The notes under the pieces are model-generated. The model was not told the DNA's origin, ran no database searches, and worked only from the letters and a program-made list of their open reading frames with translations. Below are positions 1 through 6,730 of a DNA stretch of 12,715 bases, piece after piece; positions within the stretch are counted from its first letter, which is position 1; each line of letters starts with the position of its first letter. Position numbers and translations under genes: made by a program. This DNA is from UBA8337 sp965658615. Lineage in GTDB: Bacteria; Pseudomonadota; Alphaproteobacteria; RS24. The stretch spans positions 1 through 12,715 of the forward strand of contig CBFHSX010000044.1 in the NCBI GenBank assembly GCA_965658615.1. The letters are read 5' to 3'.

Positions 1-145
1 TCTGGGCGGCGAGGTCATTCGTGGCTTTACCTTTGCCATGATTTGGGGCGTCATTGTCGGCACATATTCATCGATCTTTATCGCCTCGCCATTACTGATG
101 ATGCTTGGCGTAAAACGCGATTGGTCGGGCACACAAGTCGATTAG
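1..145 (+). CDS. secF: Protein translocase subunit SecF, C-terminal end (partial)
   Basis: This is the last 47 codons of a gene that begins before the window, read from base 2 to a TAG at 143-145. The residues GGEVIRGFTFAMIWGVIVGT followed by YSSIFIASPLL match the conserved last transmembrane region of SecF. In the family, SecF forms with SecD an inner-membrane RND-type complex that uses proton motive force to help SecYEG-dependent export. The tail after the membrane segment is short (MMLGVKRDWSGTQVD). The 5' part is outside the window, so I cannot tell whether secD lies immediately upstream as usual. The identification rests on a short but highly conserved segment. Confidence 0.87.
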   Translation, partial: LGGEVIRGFTFAMIWGVIVGTYSSIFIASPLLMMLGVKRDWSGTQVD

Positions 146-152
146 ATGGCTT

Positions 153-189
153 GCCCGCGCACCCGCGCGGGTCTAAGCTTTGAATTAGA
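153..189 (+). other. Two tandem hairpins between secF and the PuuD-like gene
   Basis: Just after the secF stop, CCCGCGC (154-160) pairs perfectly with GCGCGGG (165-171) across the tetraloop ACCC. A second, weaker stem follows: TCTAA (172-176) with TTAGA (185-189). There is no clear T-tract after the first stem, so this is not a convincing intrinsic terminator. It may stabilise the 3' end of the secF message or slow polymerase. The stems are seen directly; the role is inference. Confidence 0.4.
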
Positions 190-214
190 AAAAGATTCGA
201 AAAAGGGGGCTGAT

Positions 215-817
215 ATGGCTGCAATTCTAACTTCGCTTCGCAATACGGTTATTGCGGGTTTCGTGTTGGCGTTCATTCTGGAACTTATGTATCTGAATGG
301 CGGTGGCGCATTGGACTCAAATTTCTGGGCCTTTACTTTCCGTTGGCTGCACGTGCTGAGCGGTATTATGTGGATCGGTCTGCTGTACTATTTCAACTTC
401 GTGCAAATCCCGAATATGCCGAATATTCCGGACGACCAAAAACCGGCTATCGGTAAGGTTATTGCACCGGCTGCGCTTTGGTGGTTCCGCTGGGGTGCCA
501 TGGCAACCATCGTCACCGGCATTATTCTGGGGCATCTGAACGGCTATTTGCTGGACGCTTACACGCTGGGCGCGATGAATGATTTCGACGTGCCGAAAAA
601 TACCGCTATCGGTATCGGCATGTGGCTCGGCACAATCATGTGGTTCAATGTTTGGTTCGTCATTTGGCCGAACCAGAAAAAAGCTCTGGGCATTGTTGAG
701 GCAGACGCCGATACGAAAGCCGCGTCGGCGCGCACAGCCATGCTGTTCTCGCGCACCAATACGCTGCTGTCGATCCCGATGCTGTTTGCCATGGTGTCGG
801 CACAAAACCTCTATTAA
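215..817 (+). CDS. PuuD-like (urate hydroxylase N-terminal domain family) membrane protein
   Basis: This is a 200-residue polytopic membrane protein. Hydrophobic segments lie at about residues 10-27, 41-61, 86-106, 131-151 and 183-197. The motifs RWLHVLSGIMWIGLLYYFNF (43-62), ALWWFRWGAMATIVTGI (87-103) and GTIMWFNVWFVIWPNQKK (139-156) are characteristic of the membrane domain of PuuD, which in the full-length enzyme is fused to a cytochrome c domain and oxidises urate. Here there is no CxxCH haem motif and the protein ends after the membrane domain, so enzymatic urate oxidation is not assured. Start 215 is chosen because AAGGGGG (203-209) sits 5 bases upstream. The longer frame from 146 would begin directly after the secF stop and read through hairpins with no ribosome binding site. 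The gene is followed by its own terminator. No purine catabolism gene is nearby, so the substrate is unknown. Such stand-alone proteins are often given unrelated names in databases. Confidence 0.75.
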   Translation: MAAILTSLRNTVIAGFVLAFILELMYLNGGGALDSNFWAFTFRWLHVLSGIMWIGLLYYFNFVQIPNMPNIPDDQKPAIGKVIAPAALWWFRWGAMATIVTGIILGHLNGYLLDAYTLGAMNDFDVPKNTAIGIGMWLGTIMWFNVWFVIWPNQKKALGIVEADADTKAASARTAMLFSRTNTLLSIPMLFAMVSAQNLY

Positions 818-838
818 GAGGCATGAAATTTGCAAGGA

Positions 839-866
839 GGGGCCGCCATTGTGCGGCCCCTTTCTT
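839..866 (+). terminator. Intrinsic terminator of the PuuD-like gene
   Basis: GGGGCCGC (839-846) pairs perfectly with GCGGCCCC (853-860) around the six-base loop CATTGT. It is followed directly by TTTCTT (861-866), and A838-T861 can extend the stem. The hairpin lies 22 bases after the stop at 817 and only 15 bases before the next start at 881. It should end the upstream transcript. Either the next gene depends on read-through or its promoter lies upstream of or overlaps this element. Confidence 0.85.
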
Positions 867-880
867 ATCAGGAGACGGTT

Positions 881-1567
881 ATGGCGGATTTTGAGACACT
901 CAGGCAGGAATTACGCGGCCTCGATGGCGATCTCTATCTGTGCCATCTCTTTGCGCCGGGCAATAAGCGCGATGCGCTGTTAACGCTTTATCATCTTTAC
1001 GCAGATATCGCGCGCATTCCGGCCTCAGTGTCTGATCCGATGATCGGTGCCATTCGCCTGCAATGGTGGCGTGACCTGCTTGATAGCGTCGCCACAGGCG
1101 AGAGCCGCGGCGCGCCGATCGGTGAGGCGCTTTTGCTCTATCCGTTCGACAAAGCTGCCCTCATGCCGCTGATTGATGGCCGCGAGGCTGCACTTGGCGA
1201 GGGCGCGCGCACGCTTGAACAGCTTGAGCAGGAAGCGGGGCAAATCGGTCCGGCCTTGATGCGGCTGAGTGCAAAAGTGCTGGACGCCGAAGCACCGCAA
1301 GAGTTATTGGCTGAAGCCGGCACGGGGTTTGAGTTGATGCGGCTGGTGCCGCAAGCGGGTGAGAGTGTGGCAGCGCGCGCGCATGAAAAATTACAAGCGG
1401 CCTGTGCCACGTTTAACAAAATGCCGCGTGGGCGGCGCAAAAAACTGCTGCCGGTGTTTTTGCCGGTCGGTTTGGCCAGGCGTCACGCGGCGCATTTCCC
1501 GCGCGCAAAGAGCCTTTTGCGCTATCAATTATCGCTGTTGAAAACGGCTTTGATAGGCAAGCTTTAG
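881..1567 (+). CDS. Squalene/phytoene synthase family protein, NDUFAF6-like
   Basis: This 228-residue protein has the sequence pattern of the squalene/phytoene synthase fold in its NDUFAF6-like branch: LYLCHLFAPGNKRDALLTLY (18-37) followed by IGAIRLQWWRDLL (55-67). NDUFAF6 is a mitochondrial complex I assembly factor, and alphaproteobacterial relatives are often annotated as phytoene synthase. The two Asp-rich Mg-diphosphate motifs of true synthases (DxxxD) are not seen: the first region reads YADIARIPASVSDP and no DxxxD follows later. Prenyl-transfer activity is therefore unlikely. Start 881 is chosen because AGGAGA (870-875) lies 5 bases upstream; an in-frame TTG at 830 would place the upstream terminator hairpin inside the coding region. 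At 228 residues the protein is somewhat shorter than typical relatives, which are about 270-290. It converges on trmFO with 5 bases between the two stops. Family assignment is firm; function is inferred. Confidence 0.8.
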   Translation: MADFETLRQELRGLDGDLYLCHLFAPGNKRDALLTLYHLYADIARIPASVSDPMIGAIRLQWWRDLLDSVATGESRGAPIGEALLLYPFDKAALMPLIDGREAALGEGARTLEQLEQEAGQIGPALMRLSAKVLDAEAPQELLAEAGTGFELMRLVPQAGESVAARAHEKLQAACATFNKMPRGRRKKLLPVFLPVGLARRHAAHFPRAKSLLRYQLSLLKTALIGKL

Positions 1568-1572
1568 CTGCT

Positions 1573-2952
1573 TCATATCCAATTTTGAAAATCAGCCCGC
1601 GCGCGGCCGGTAAAGGCGGTTTGGCGGGCTGTTTTTTTGGCCTGCATGCGCGCTTTGCCGCGCAGCTTTTTGCCGTTTTCATCAACCGGCAAAGGCGGGC
1701 GGTCAATCTCAGGCATCAGGCCGAAATTGACATTCATCGGTTGGAAGGTCGACGCATCGGCATTGACGGTGATATGCGCGAGCAGCGCGCCAAATGCCGT
1801 GGTCGGCGGCGGCGGGGCGATTTGGCGGCCCTGTATTTGTGCCGCCGCAAAACGCCCGGCCAGCAGGCCGATAGTGGTGCTTTCGACATAGCCCTCAACG
1901 CCGGTAATCTGGCCTGCAAAACGGATATGTGGGTGTTTTTTCAGCCGCAATTCGCCATCCAGCAAGGTCGGGCTGTTGAGGAACGTATTGCGGTGCAAGC
2001 CGCCAAGGCGGGCAAAGCGGGCTTCCTCCAGCCCGGGAATGAGTTTGAACACATCGGTCTGCGCGCCATATTTCAGCTTGGTCTGAAAGCCGACCATGTT
2101 GAACAGTGTGCCCAGCGCATTATCTTGACGCAATTGCACCACAGCATGCGGTTTCACATCCGGCTTATGCGCATTGGTCAGGCCACGCGGTTTCATCGGC
2201 CCATGGCGAAGCGTGTCGCGGCCGCGCGCCGCCATCACCTCAATCGGCAGGCAACCATTGAAATAGGGCGTGTTCTCTTCCCATTCCTTAAAATCGGCCG
2301 TATCACTTTCGATCAAGGCGTCGAGAAATGCGTTAAACTGCGCCTCATCCATCGGGCAGTTAATGTAATCCTTGCCTGTGCCGCCGGGCCCGACCTTGTC
2401 ATAGCGCGACTGGTGCCAGCAAATCCCCATATCGACGCTATCGGCATAGACAATCGGCGCAATCGCATCGAAGAAAGCCAGCTTATCGCTGCCGGTCATA
2501 TTGCCGATCAGTTCCGACAAGGCGGGCGAGGTAAGCGGGCCGGTGGCGATGATGACATGGTGCCAATCGCTCGCAATGTCGGTCACTTCTTCGCGCTCAA
2601 TGGTGATATTCGGATGCGCCTCAATGGCGGCGGTGACGGCGGCGGAATAGCCCTCGCGGTCAACTGCCAGCGCGCCGCCGGCCGGCACTTGATGGGCGTC
2701 TGCGCAAGCCATAATCAGACTGTTCATATCGCGCAATTCAGCGTGCAGCAGTCCGACCGCATTGGTTTCAGCATCATCGGAGCGGAAAGAATTGGAACAA
2801 ACCAATTCGGCCAGCCCATCGGTTACATGGGCATCGGTTTTGCGCACCGGCCGCATTTCGTGTAGCACAACCGACACGCCCATCTCGGCGGCTTGAAACG
2901 CCGCTTCCGAGCCCGCAAGCCCACCACCAATAATATGCAAAACATCACTCAT
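1573..2952 (-). CDS. trmFO: Methylenetetrahydrofolate–tRNA-(uracil-5-)-methyltransferase TrmFO
   Basis: TrmFO uses FAD and methylenetetrahydrofolate to make 5-methyluridine at position 54 of tRNA. The 459-residue product opens with the FAD-binding dinucleotide motif HIIGGGLAGSEAAFQ (6-20). It then has LVCSNSFRSDD (50-60) with Cys52, NCPMDEAQFNAF (198-209) and GCLPIEVMAARGRDTLRHG starting at 233, with Cys234 in the position of the catalytic cysteine of the Bacillus enzyme. Further family blocks follow: QLRQDNALGTLFNMVGFQTK, LGGLHRNTFLN and GQITGVEGYVES. Length is normal for the family. ATG at 2952 is chosen over the in-frame GTG at 2967 because family members usually have about 5-6 residues before the glycine motif. 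Neither start has a recognisable Shine-Dalgarno sequence; the upstream 39 bases are pyrimidine-rich on the coding strand. It is probably the last gene of a uvrA–methyltransferase–trmFO transcript. I see no intrinsic terminator on this strand: the nearest stem downstream (1503-1522) lacks a U-tract. Confidence 0.95.
   Translation of the reverse strand: MSDVLHIIGGGLAGSEAAFQAAEMGVSVVLHEMRPVRKTDAHVTDGLAELVCSNSFRSDDAETNAVGLLHAELRDMNSLIMACADAHQVPAGGALAVDREGYSAAVTAAIEAHPNITIEREEVTDIASDWHHVIIATGPLTSPALSELIGNMTGSDKLAFFDAIAPIVYADSVDMGICWHQSRYDKVGPGGTGKDYINCPMDEAQFNAFLDALIESDTADFKEWEENTPYFNGCLPIEVMAARGRDTLRHGPMKPRGLTNAHKPDVKPHAVVQLRQDNALGTLFNMVGFQTKLKYGAQTDVFKLIPGLEEARFARLGGLHRNTFLNSPTLLDGELRLKKHPHIRFAGQITGVEGYVESTTIGLLAGRFAAAQIQGRQIAPPPPTTAFGALLAHITVNADASTFQPMNVNFGLMPEIDRPPLPVDENGKKLRGKARMQAKKTARQTAFTGRARADFQNWI
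1593..1638 (+). terminator. Intrinsic terminator for the NDUFAF6-like gene, inside the trmFO 3' end
   Basis: CAGCCCGC (1593-1600) pairs over 8 bases with GCGGGCTG (1624-1631) and is followed immediately by seven T residues (1632-1638). The 23-base loop can fold further (GCC 1606-1608 with GGC 1615-1617). The element is oriented to stop + strand transcription 26 bases after the stop at 1567. The same DNA encodes residues 439-453 of TrmFO on the other strand, the T-tract being two Lys codons plus one base. It has no T-tract in the minus direction, so it is not expected to end trmFO transcription. Confidence 0.72.
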
Positions 2953-2991
2953 GGGCGTGGGATACACGTTTTGGCGGCCAAGGGGAAGGGG

Positions 2992-3660
2992 TCAGACTGT
3001 CGCCTTTTGCAATGTCAGCAGGGTGAACATGTCAAACGGGCCGTAAGGGCATTCTTCCAGTAGCGTCAAATGGCAGGCATCGAGGTCGAGTTGCGAGCGG
3101 CAAAAGTCGGAATGAAAGCCGATCTTACGCGAGGCCGGGGCGATGCGACGTTCGACGGCGGACAGCATTTTTTTATCACTGGCATCGGCTTTGAAATGAT
3201 TGAACAGATAAATCCGTCCGCCGGGGCGGGTGACGCGCGCCATTTCCCCCAGCACTTTTTGCGGGTCAGGGACAACCGACATAACAAAGGTTGCCAGGCT
3301 GGCGTGAAAGCGATTATCGGCAAAGCGCAAGGCCGCGGCATCCATCTCATACAGGCCGGTAATATTGGTCAGGCTTTTTTTGGCGACACGCTGTTGTGCC
3401 CGCAGCAGCATATCGGTCGACATATCAATGCCGGTGACTTGCAGTTCGCGGGCAAAATGCGGCAGGGACAGGCGGGTGCCGGTGCCGACATCAAGCACAT
3501 GCTGGCGGCCGGAGCCATCGGCAATGTCGCGGTTTAACCGCTTGACGACGCGTTTGACATATTTGCGCCCGAATAGGGCAAAGGTGAAGTCATAATGGCC
3601 GGCCCATTTGGCATAGGCACGGCGAACATCATCCGGACGGATGGGGGTGTGAACAGTCAT
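2992..3660 (-). CDS. PmtA-like SAM-dependent methyltransferase (probable phosphatidylethanolamine N-methyltransferase)
   Basis: This is a 222-residue class I SAM methyltransferase. It starts with the PmtA-like signature RRAYAKWAGHYDFTFALFGR (13-32), then motif I VLDVGTGTRLSLP (55-67), the acidic ribose-binding residue in VTGIDMSTDML (75-85, Asp79), MDAAALRF (106-113), VMSVVPDPQKVLGEMARV (126-143), RPGGRIYLFNHF (145-156) and FHSDFC (182-187). The VMSVVPDP and NHF blocks resemble the Rhodobacter-type PmtA, which methylates phosphatidylethanolamine towards phosphatidylcholine at the cytoplasmic membrane. A ubiquinone-type (UbiE) or another small-molecule methyltransferase is the main alternative. 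Residue 63 is Arg where the third glycine of the GxGxG motif is expected. ATG at 3660 has only a weak GGAA upstream. It lies 42 bases after uvrA and 39 bases before trmFO on the same strand. The fold is certain, the substrate moderately so. Confidence 0.68.
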   Translation of the reverse strand: MTVHTPIRPDDVRRAYAKWAGHYDFTFALFGRKYVKRVVKRLNRDIADGSGRQHVLDVGTGTRLSLPHFARELQVTGIDMSTDMLLRAQQRVAKKSLTNITGLYEMDAAALRFADNRFHASLATFVMSVVPDPQKVLGEMARVTRPGGRIYLFNHFKADASDKKMLSAVERRIAPASRKIGFHSDFCRSQLDLDACHLTLLEECPYGPFDMFTLLTLQKATV

Positions 3661-3702
3661 AAGTCATTCCGTTTTTTCTTGTTTTTATTCGATGACTAAA
3701 GA

Positions 3703-6624
3703 CTATTCGGCGGCGGTTTTCTTGGCAACAGCTTTCTTTTTCGGTCGCAATAGCGGGGCCAAATATTGTCCGGTGTAGGATTTCTTCACCTTAGCGACGT
3801 CCTCCGGCGTGCCGCTGGCGACAATCTCGCCGCCGCCATCGCCGCCCTCAGGGCCGATATCGATAATCCAATCCGCCGTTTTAATGACTTCGAGATTATG
3901 CTCGATCACCGCCACTGTATTGCCGCTATCGACCAGCTCGTGCAGGACATCCAGCAGCTTCGCAACATCGTGAAAATGCAGACCCGTGGTCGGCTCGTCG
4001 AGAATATACAGCGTGCGGCCGGTGGCGCGCTTCGATAATTCTTTGGCCAGCTTGACACGCTGCGCCTCACCGCCAGACAGTGTCGTGGCTTGCTGGCCGA
4101 CTTTGATATAGCCAAGGCCGACGCGTTGCAGCGTCACCATTTTATCGCGCACCATCGGCACGGCTTTGAAGAAATCCGCGCCCTCATCGACCGTCATATC
4201 CAACACATCGGCGATCGATTTGTTCTTAAACTTCACTTCCAGCGTCTCACGATTATAGCGTTGGCCATGGCAGCTATCGCATTCGACATAGACATCGGGC
4301 AGGAAGTGCATCTCGATTTTAATCACCCCATCGCCCTGGCAGGTTTCGCAGCGCCCGCCTTTGACATTGAATGAAAAACGCCCCGGCTTATAGCCGCGCG
4401 CTTTGGCTTCGGGCAGGCCGGCGAACCATTCGCGAATGGGCGTGAAAGCGCCGGTATAGGTGGCCGGATTTGAACGCGGTGTGCGGCCGATCGGCGATTG
4501 GTCAATATCGATGACCTTGTCGAGCAAATGCAGCCCGTCAATTGTGTCATGCTCAGCCGGTGTGGCGCGCGCATTATTCAGCTTGCGGGCCAGTGATTTA
4601 TACAGCGTATCGATCAGCAGGGTGGATTTGCCGCCGCCCGAAACGCCGGTGACACAAGTAAAGGTGCCGAGCGGAATTTCGGCGCTGACATTTTTCAGAT
4701 TATTGCCCTTGGCGCCTTTCACCGTAATGCATTTGCGCGCATTGGTTTCACGGCGCTTTTTCGGAATCGCCACGGCCATTTCGCCGGTCAGATATTTGCC
4801 GGTCAGGCTTTTCTTGGCCGCCATGATTTTTGCCGGTGTGCCTTGGGCAATCACCTCGCCACCATGAATCCCGGCCCCCGGTCCGATATCGACCACATGG
4901 TCAGCTGTCATAATGGCTTCTTCATCATGCTCGACCACGACCACCGTATTACCAAGATCGCGCAGGCGCGTCAGCGTGTCGAGCAGGCGTGTATTGTCGC
5001 GCTGGTGTAGACCAATGCTCGGCTCATCCAGCACATAAAGCACGCCGGTCAAGCCCGAGCCGATTTGCGAGGCGAGACGAATGCGCTGGCTTTCCCCACC
5101 CGATAGCGTGCCGCTATTGCGCGACAGGGTGAGATATTCCAGTCCGACATCGTTAAGGAATTTCAGCCTTTCGCGGATTTCTTTCAGGATCCGCACGGCG
5201 ATTTGCTTTTGCTTGGCGTTGAGCTTTTTCTCCAGCCCGTTAAACCAGTCCTCAGCGGCGCGGATCGACATTTGCACCACTTCGCCGACATGCAGGCCGG
5301 CGATTTTCACTGCCAGAGCTTCCGGCTTCAGCCTATGCCCACCGCAGACTTCGCAATCCGTGACCGATTGGAACTGCTCAATCTCCTCGCGCGCCCAATT
5401 GCTGTCAGTCTCACGATAGCGGCGTTCCAGATTGGGGATGACGCCCTCAAACGGCTTTTTGGTTTTATAGCTGCGCAGACCGTCATCATAAGAAAACGTA
5501 ATCACCTCATCTCCCGTGCCGTAAAGGATAACATCCTTGGCCTTTTGCGGCAGCTCATTCCACTTATTCGACATTTTGAAATCATAATGCCGCGCCAATG
5601 CTTCCAGCGTTTGCGTGTAATAGGGCGAGGAGGTTTTCGACCAAGGCGCAATCGCGCCCTTATAGAGGGTCAAGCCGCCATCCGGCACGACGGCAATCGG
5701 GTCGATAAAAAACTGCGTGCCCAGCCCATCGCAAGACGGGCAGGCGCCAAACGGGTTATTGAACGAAAACAGCCTTGGCTCAATCTCGTCAATGGTGAAG
5801 CCCGAAACCGGACAGGCAAATCGCGCCGAAAAGATAATCCGCTCGGCCTCTTCGCCGTCTTTCGGCTTATCGGCTATCTCCGCCACGGCAATGCCATCGG
5901 TGAGGCCGAGTGCAACTTCCATGGAATCCGCCACGCGATTGCCGAGGTCACCTTTGACAACCAGCCGGTCAACCACGACATCAATATCGTGCTTCAGCTT
6001 TTTATCCAGTGCCGGCACATCAGCGATCTCATAAAACGCGCCATCGACTTTGACGCGCTGAAAGCCGCGTTTTTGTAGTTCGGCAAAGTCGCGGCGATAT
6101 TCGCCTTTGCGGCCGCGCACAATCGGTGCCAGCAGATAAAGCCGCGTGCCTTGCGGCAGCGCCATCACCTTATCGACCATTTCGCTGACCGTCTGGCTTT
6201 CAATCGGCAGGCCGGTGGCCGGCGAATAGGGGATGCCGACACGCGCATAAAGCAGGCGCAAATAGTCAAAAATTTCAGTTACTGTGCCGACTGTGGAGCG
6301 CGGATTGCGCGAGGTGGTTTTTTGCTCGATGGAAATCGCCGGCGACAGACCGTCAATCTGGTCAACATCGGGCTTTTGCATCATTTCGAGGAATTGCCGC
6401 GCATAAGCGGACAGGCTCTCGACATAGCGACGCTGCCCCTCAGCGTAAATCGTATCAAAGGCCAGCGAGCTTTTGCCTGAGCCGGACAGGCCGGTAATGA
6501 CAATCAGCTCATCGCGTGGCAGGTCGAGCGAGACATCCTTCAAATTATGCTCGCGCGCGCCGACAATACGGATCTGCTTGGCTTGCGGGGCTTTGGTCGA
6601 TTTAGCGGTCTTACGGGGCGGCAT
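3703..6624 (-). CDS. uvrA: Excinuclease ABC subunit A
   Basis: UvrA is the damage-sensing ATPase of nucleotide excision repair; it loads UvrB at lesions. The 973-residue protein has two ABC ATPase modules. The first has Walker A GLSGSGKS (45-52), with signature TLSGGESQRIRLA at about 505 and Walker B LYVLDEPSIGLHQRD. The second has Walker A GVSGGGKST near 658, signature TLSGGEAQRVKLA near 847 and Walker B LYILDEPTTGLHFHD. The C-terminal zinc module is intact (C759, C762, C782, C785). The first zinc module has C271, Ser274, C295 and C298, so one ligand position is Ser. A Lys/Ala-rich tail (RPKKKAVAKKTAAE) ends the protein; E. coli UvrA has 940 residues. The ATG at 6624 has GAGGA 4 bases upstream. 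The gene is divergent from ssb as in many proteobacteria. I find no alphaproteobacterial LexA box (GTTC-N7-GTTC) in the 188 upstream bases. Confidence 0.98.
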   Translation of the reverse strand: MPPRKTAKSTKAPQAKQIRIVGAREHNLKDVSLDLPRDELIVITGLSGSGKSSLAFDTIYAEGQRRYVESLSAYARQFLEMMQKPDVDQIDGLSPAISIEQKTTSRNPRSTVGTVTEIFDYLRLLYARVGIPYSPATGLPIESQTVSEMVDKVMALPQGTRLYLLAPIVRGRKGEYRRDFAELQKRGFQRVKVDGAFYEIADVPALDKKLKHDIDVVVDRLVVKGDLGNRVADSMEVALGLTDGIAVAEIADKPKDGEEAERIIFSARFACPVSGFTIDEIEPRLFSFNNPFGACPSCDGLGTQFFIDPIAVVPDGGLTLYKGAIAPWSKTSSPYYTQTLEALARHYDFKMSNKWNELPQKAKDVILYGTGDEVITFSYDDGLRSYKTKKPFEGVIPNLERRYRETDSNWAREEIEQFQSVTDCEVCGGHRLKPEALAVKIAGLHVGEVVQMSIRAAEDWFNGLEKKLNAKQKQIAVRILKEIRERLKFLNDVGLEYLTLSRNSGTLSGGESQRIRLASQIGSGLTGVLYVLDEPSIGLHQRDNTRLLDTLTRLRDLGNTVVVVEHDEEAIMTADHVVDIGPGAGIHGGEVIAQGTPAKIMAAKKSLTGKYLTGEMAVAIPKKRRETNARKCITVKGAKGNNLKNVSAEIPLGTFTCVTGVSGGGKSTLLIDTLYKSLARKLNNARATPAEHDTIDGLHLLDKVIDIDQSPIGRTPRSNPATYTGAFTPIREWFAGLPEAKARGYKPGRFSFNVKGGRCETCQGDGVIKIEMHFLPDVYVECDSCHGQRYNRETLEVKFKNKSIADVLDMTVDEGADFFKAVPMVRDKMVTLQRVGLGYIKVGQQATTLSGGEAQRVKLAKELSKRATGRTLYILDEPTTGLHFHDVAKLLDVLHELVDSGNTVAVIEHNLEVIKTADWIIDIGPEGGDGGGEIVASGTPEDVAKVKKSYTGQYLAPLLRPKKKAVAKKTAAE

Positions 6625-6630
6625 ATTTTC

Positions 6631-6644
6631 CTCACTGCTGTGAG
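6631..6644 (-). promoter_or_regulatory. Small hairpin overlapping the uvrA ribosome binding site
   Basis: On the uvrA strand CTCAC pairs with GTGAG across the loop AGCA, and the second arm contains the GAG of the GAGGA Shine-Dalgarno sequence (6633-6629). If the transcript includes both arms, the ribosome site would be partly masked. The stem is only 5 base pairs, and the predicted transcript start is very close to the first arm, so a role is uncertain. Confidence 0.3.
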
Positions 6645-6648
6645 CGGT

Positions 6649-6676
6649 AATCTAGCTCTTTTTTGCCACTTGTCGA
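6649..6676 (-). promoter_or_regulatory. Candidate uvrA promoter
   Basis: On the minus strand TCGACA (6676-6671) matches the -35 consensus at five of six bases. After 16 bases it is followed by TAGATT (6654-6649), a four-of-six match to the -10 consensus. Transcription would begin around 6642, giving a leader of about 20 bases. This was found by eye in the 188-base uvrA–ssb gap, where chance matches are possible. Confidence 0.32.
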
Positions 6677-6721
6677 AACCAGATTTTCGGGGATTGATGG
6701 CACAGCCGTCTTGTCGGGGAA

Positions 6722-6730
6722 GTATCCACA
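6722..6730 (+). promoter_or_regulatory. DnaA-box-like 9-mer in the uvrA–ssb divergent region
   Basis: GTATCCACA matches the DnaA box TTATCCACA at eight of nine positions. It is the only such site I noticed in the 188-base uvrA–ssb gap. The same gap contains two TTGTCG hexamers (6670-6675 and 6711-6716) that could serve as -35 elements for ssb, but no good -10 sequence follows either at 17 bases. It also has a GANTC site (6775-6779), the CcrM methylation target in many alphaproteobacteria. A single site is weak evidence for binding. Confidence 0.22.

Noticed and set aside
146..214. Upstream extension of the PuuD-like protein from the ATG at 146
   Set aside because: It would begin right after the secF stop with no ribosome site and read through two hairpins, giving a non-membrane prefix unlike the family. 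AAGGGGG before 215 fits the family N-terminus.
1503..1522. Perfect 7-bp stem GCGCAAA/TTTGCGC near the end of the NDUFAF6-like gene as a trmFO terminator
   Set aside because: No T-tract follows on either strand and it lies inside coding sequence, so it is not a convincing intrinsic terminator.
1585..2865. A 426-codon open frame on the + strand opposite trmFO
   Set aside because: It is a shadow of trmFO codon structure: no ribosome binding site, no recognisable domain, while the minus strand encodes an unmistakable TrmFO.
2953..2967. GTG at 2967 as the trmFO start
   Set aside because: It has no Shine-Dalgarno sequence and adds five residues not expected before the FAD motif; the ATG at 2952 gives the usual N-terminal spacing.
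3661..3702. AGTCAT…ATGACT inverted repeat between uvrA and the methyltransferase as a terminator
   Set aside because: The stem is only 6 bp with a 24-base AT-rich loop and no T-tract after it, so it is unlikely to stop transcription; the genes look co-transcribed.
5203..6078. A 291-codon open frame on the + strand opposite uvrA
   Set aside because: It is antisense to conserved UvrA sequence, with a composition unlike a real protein and no start signal.
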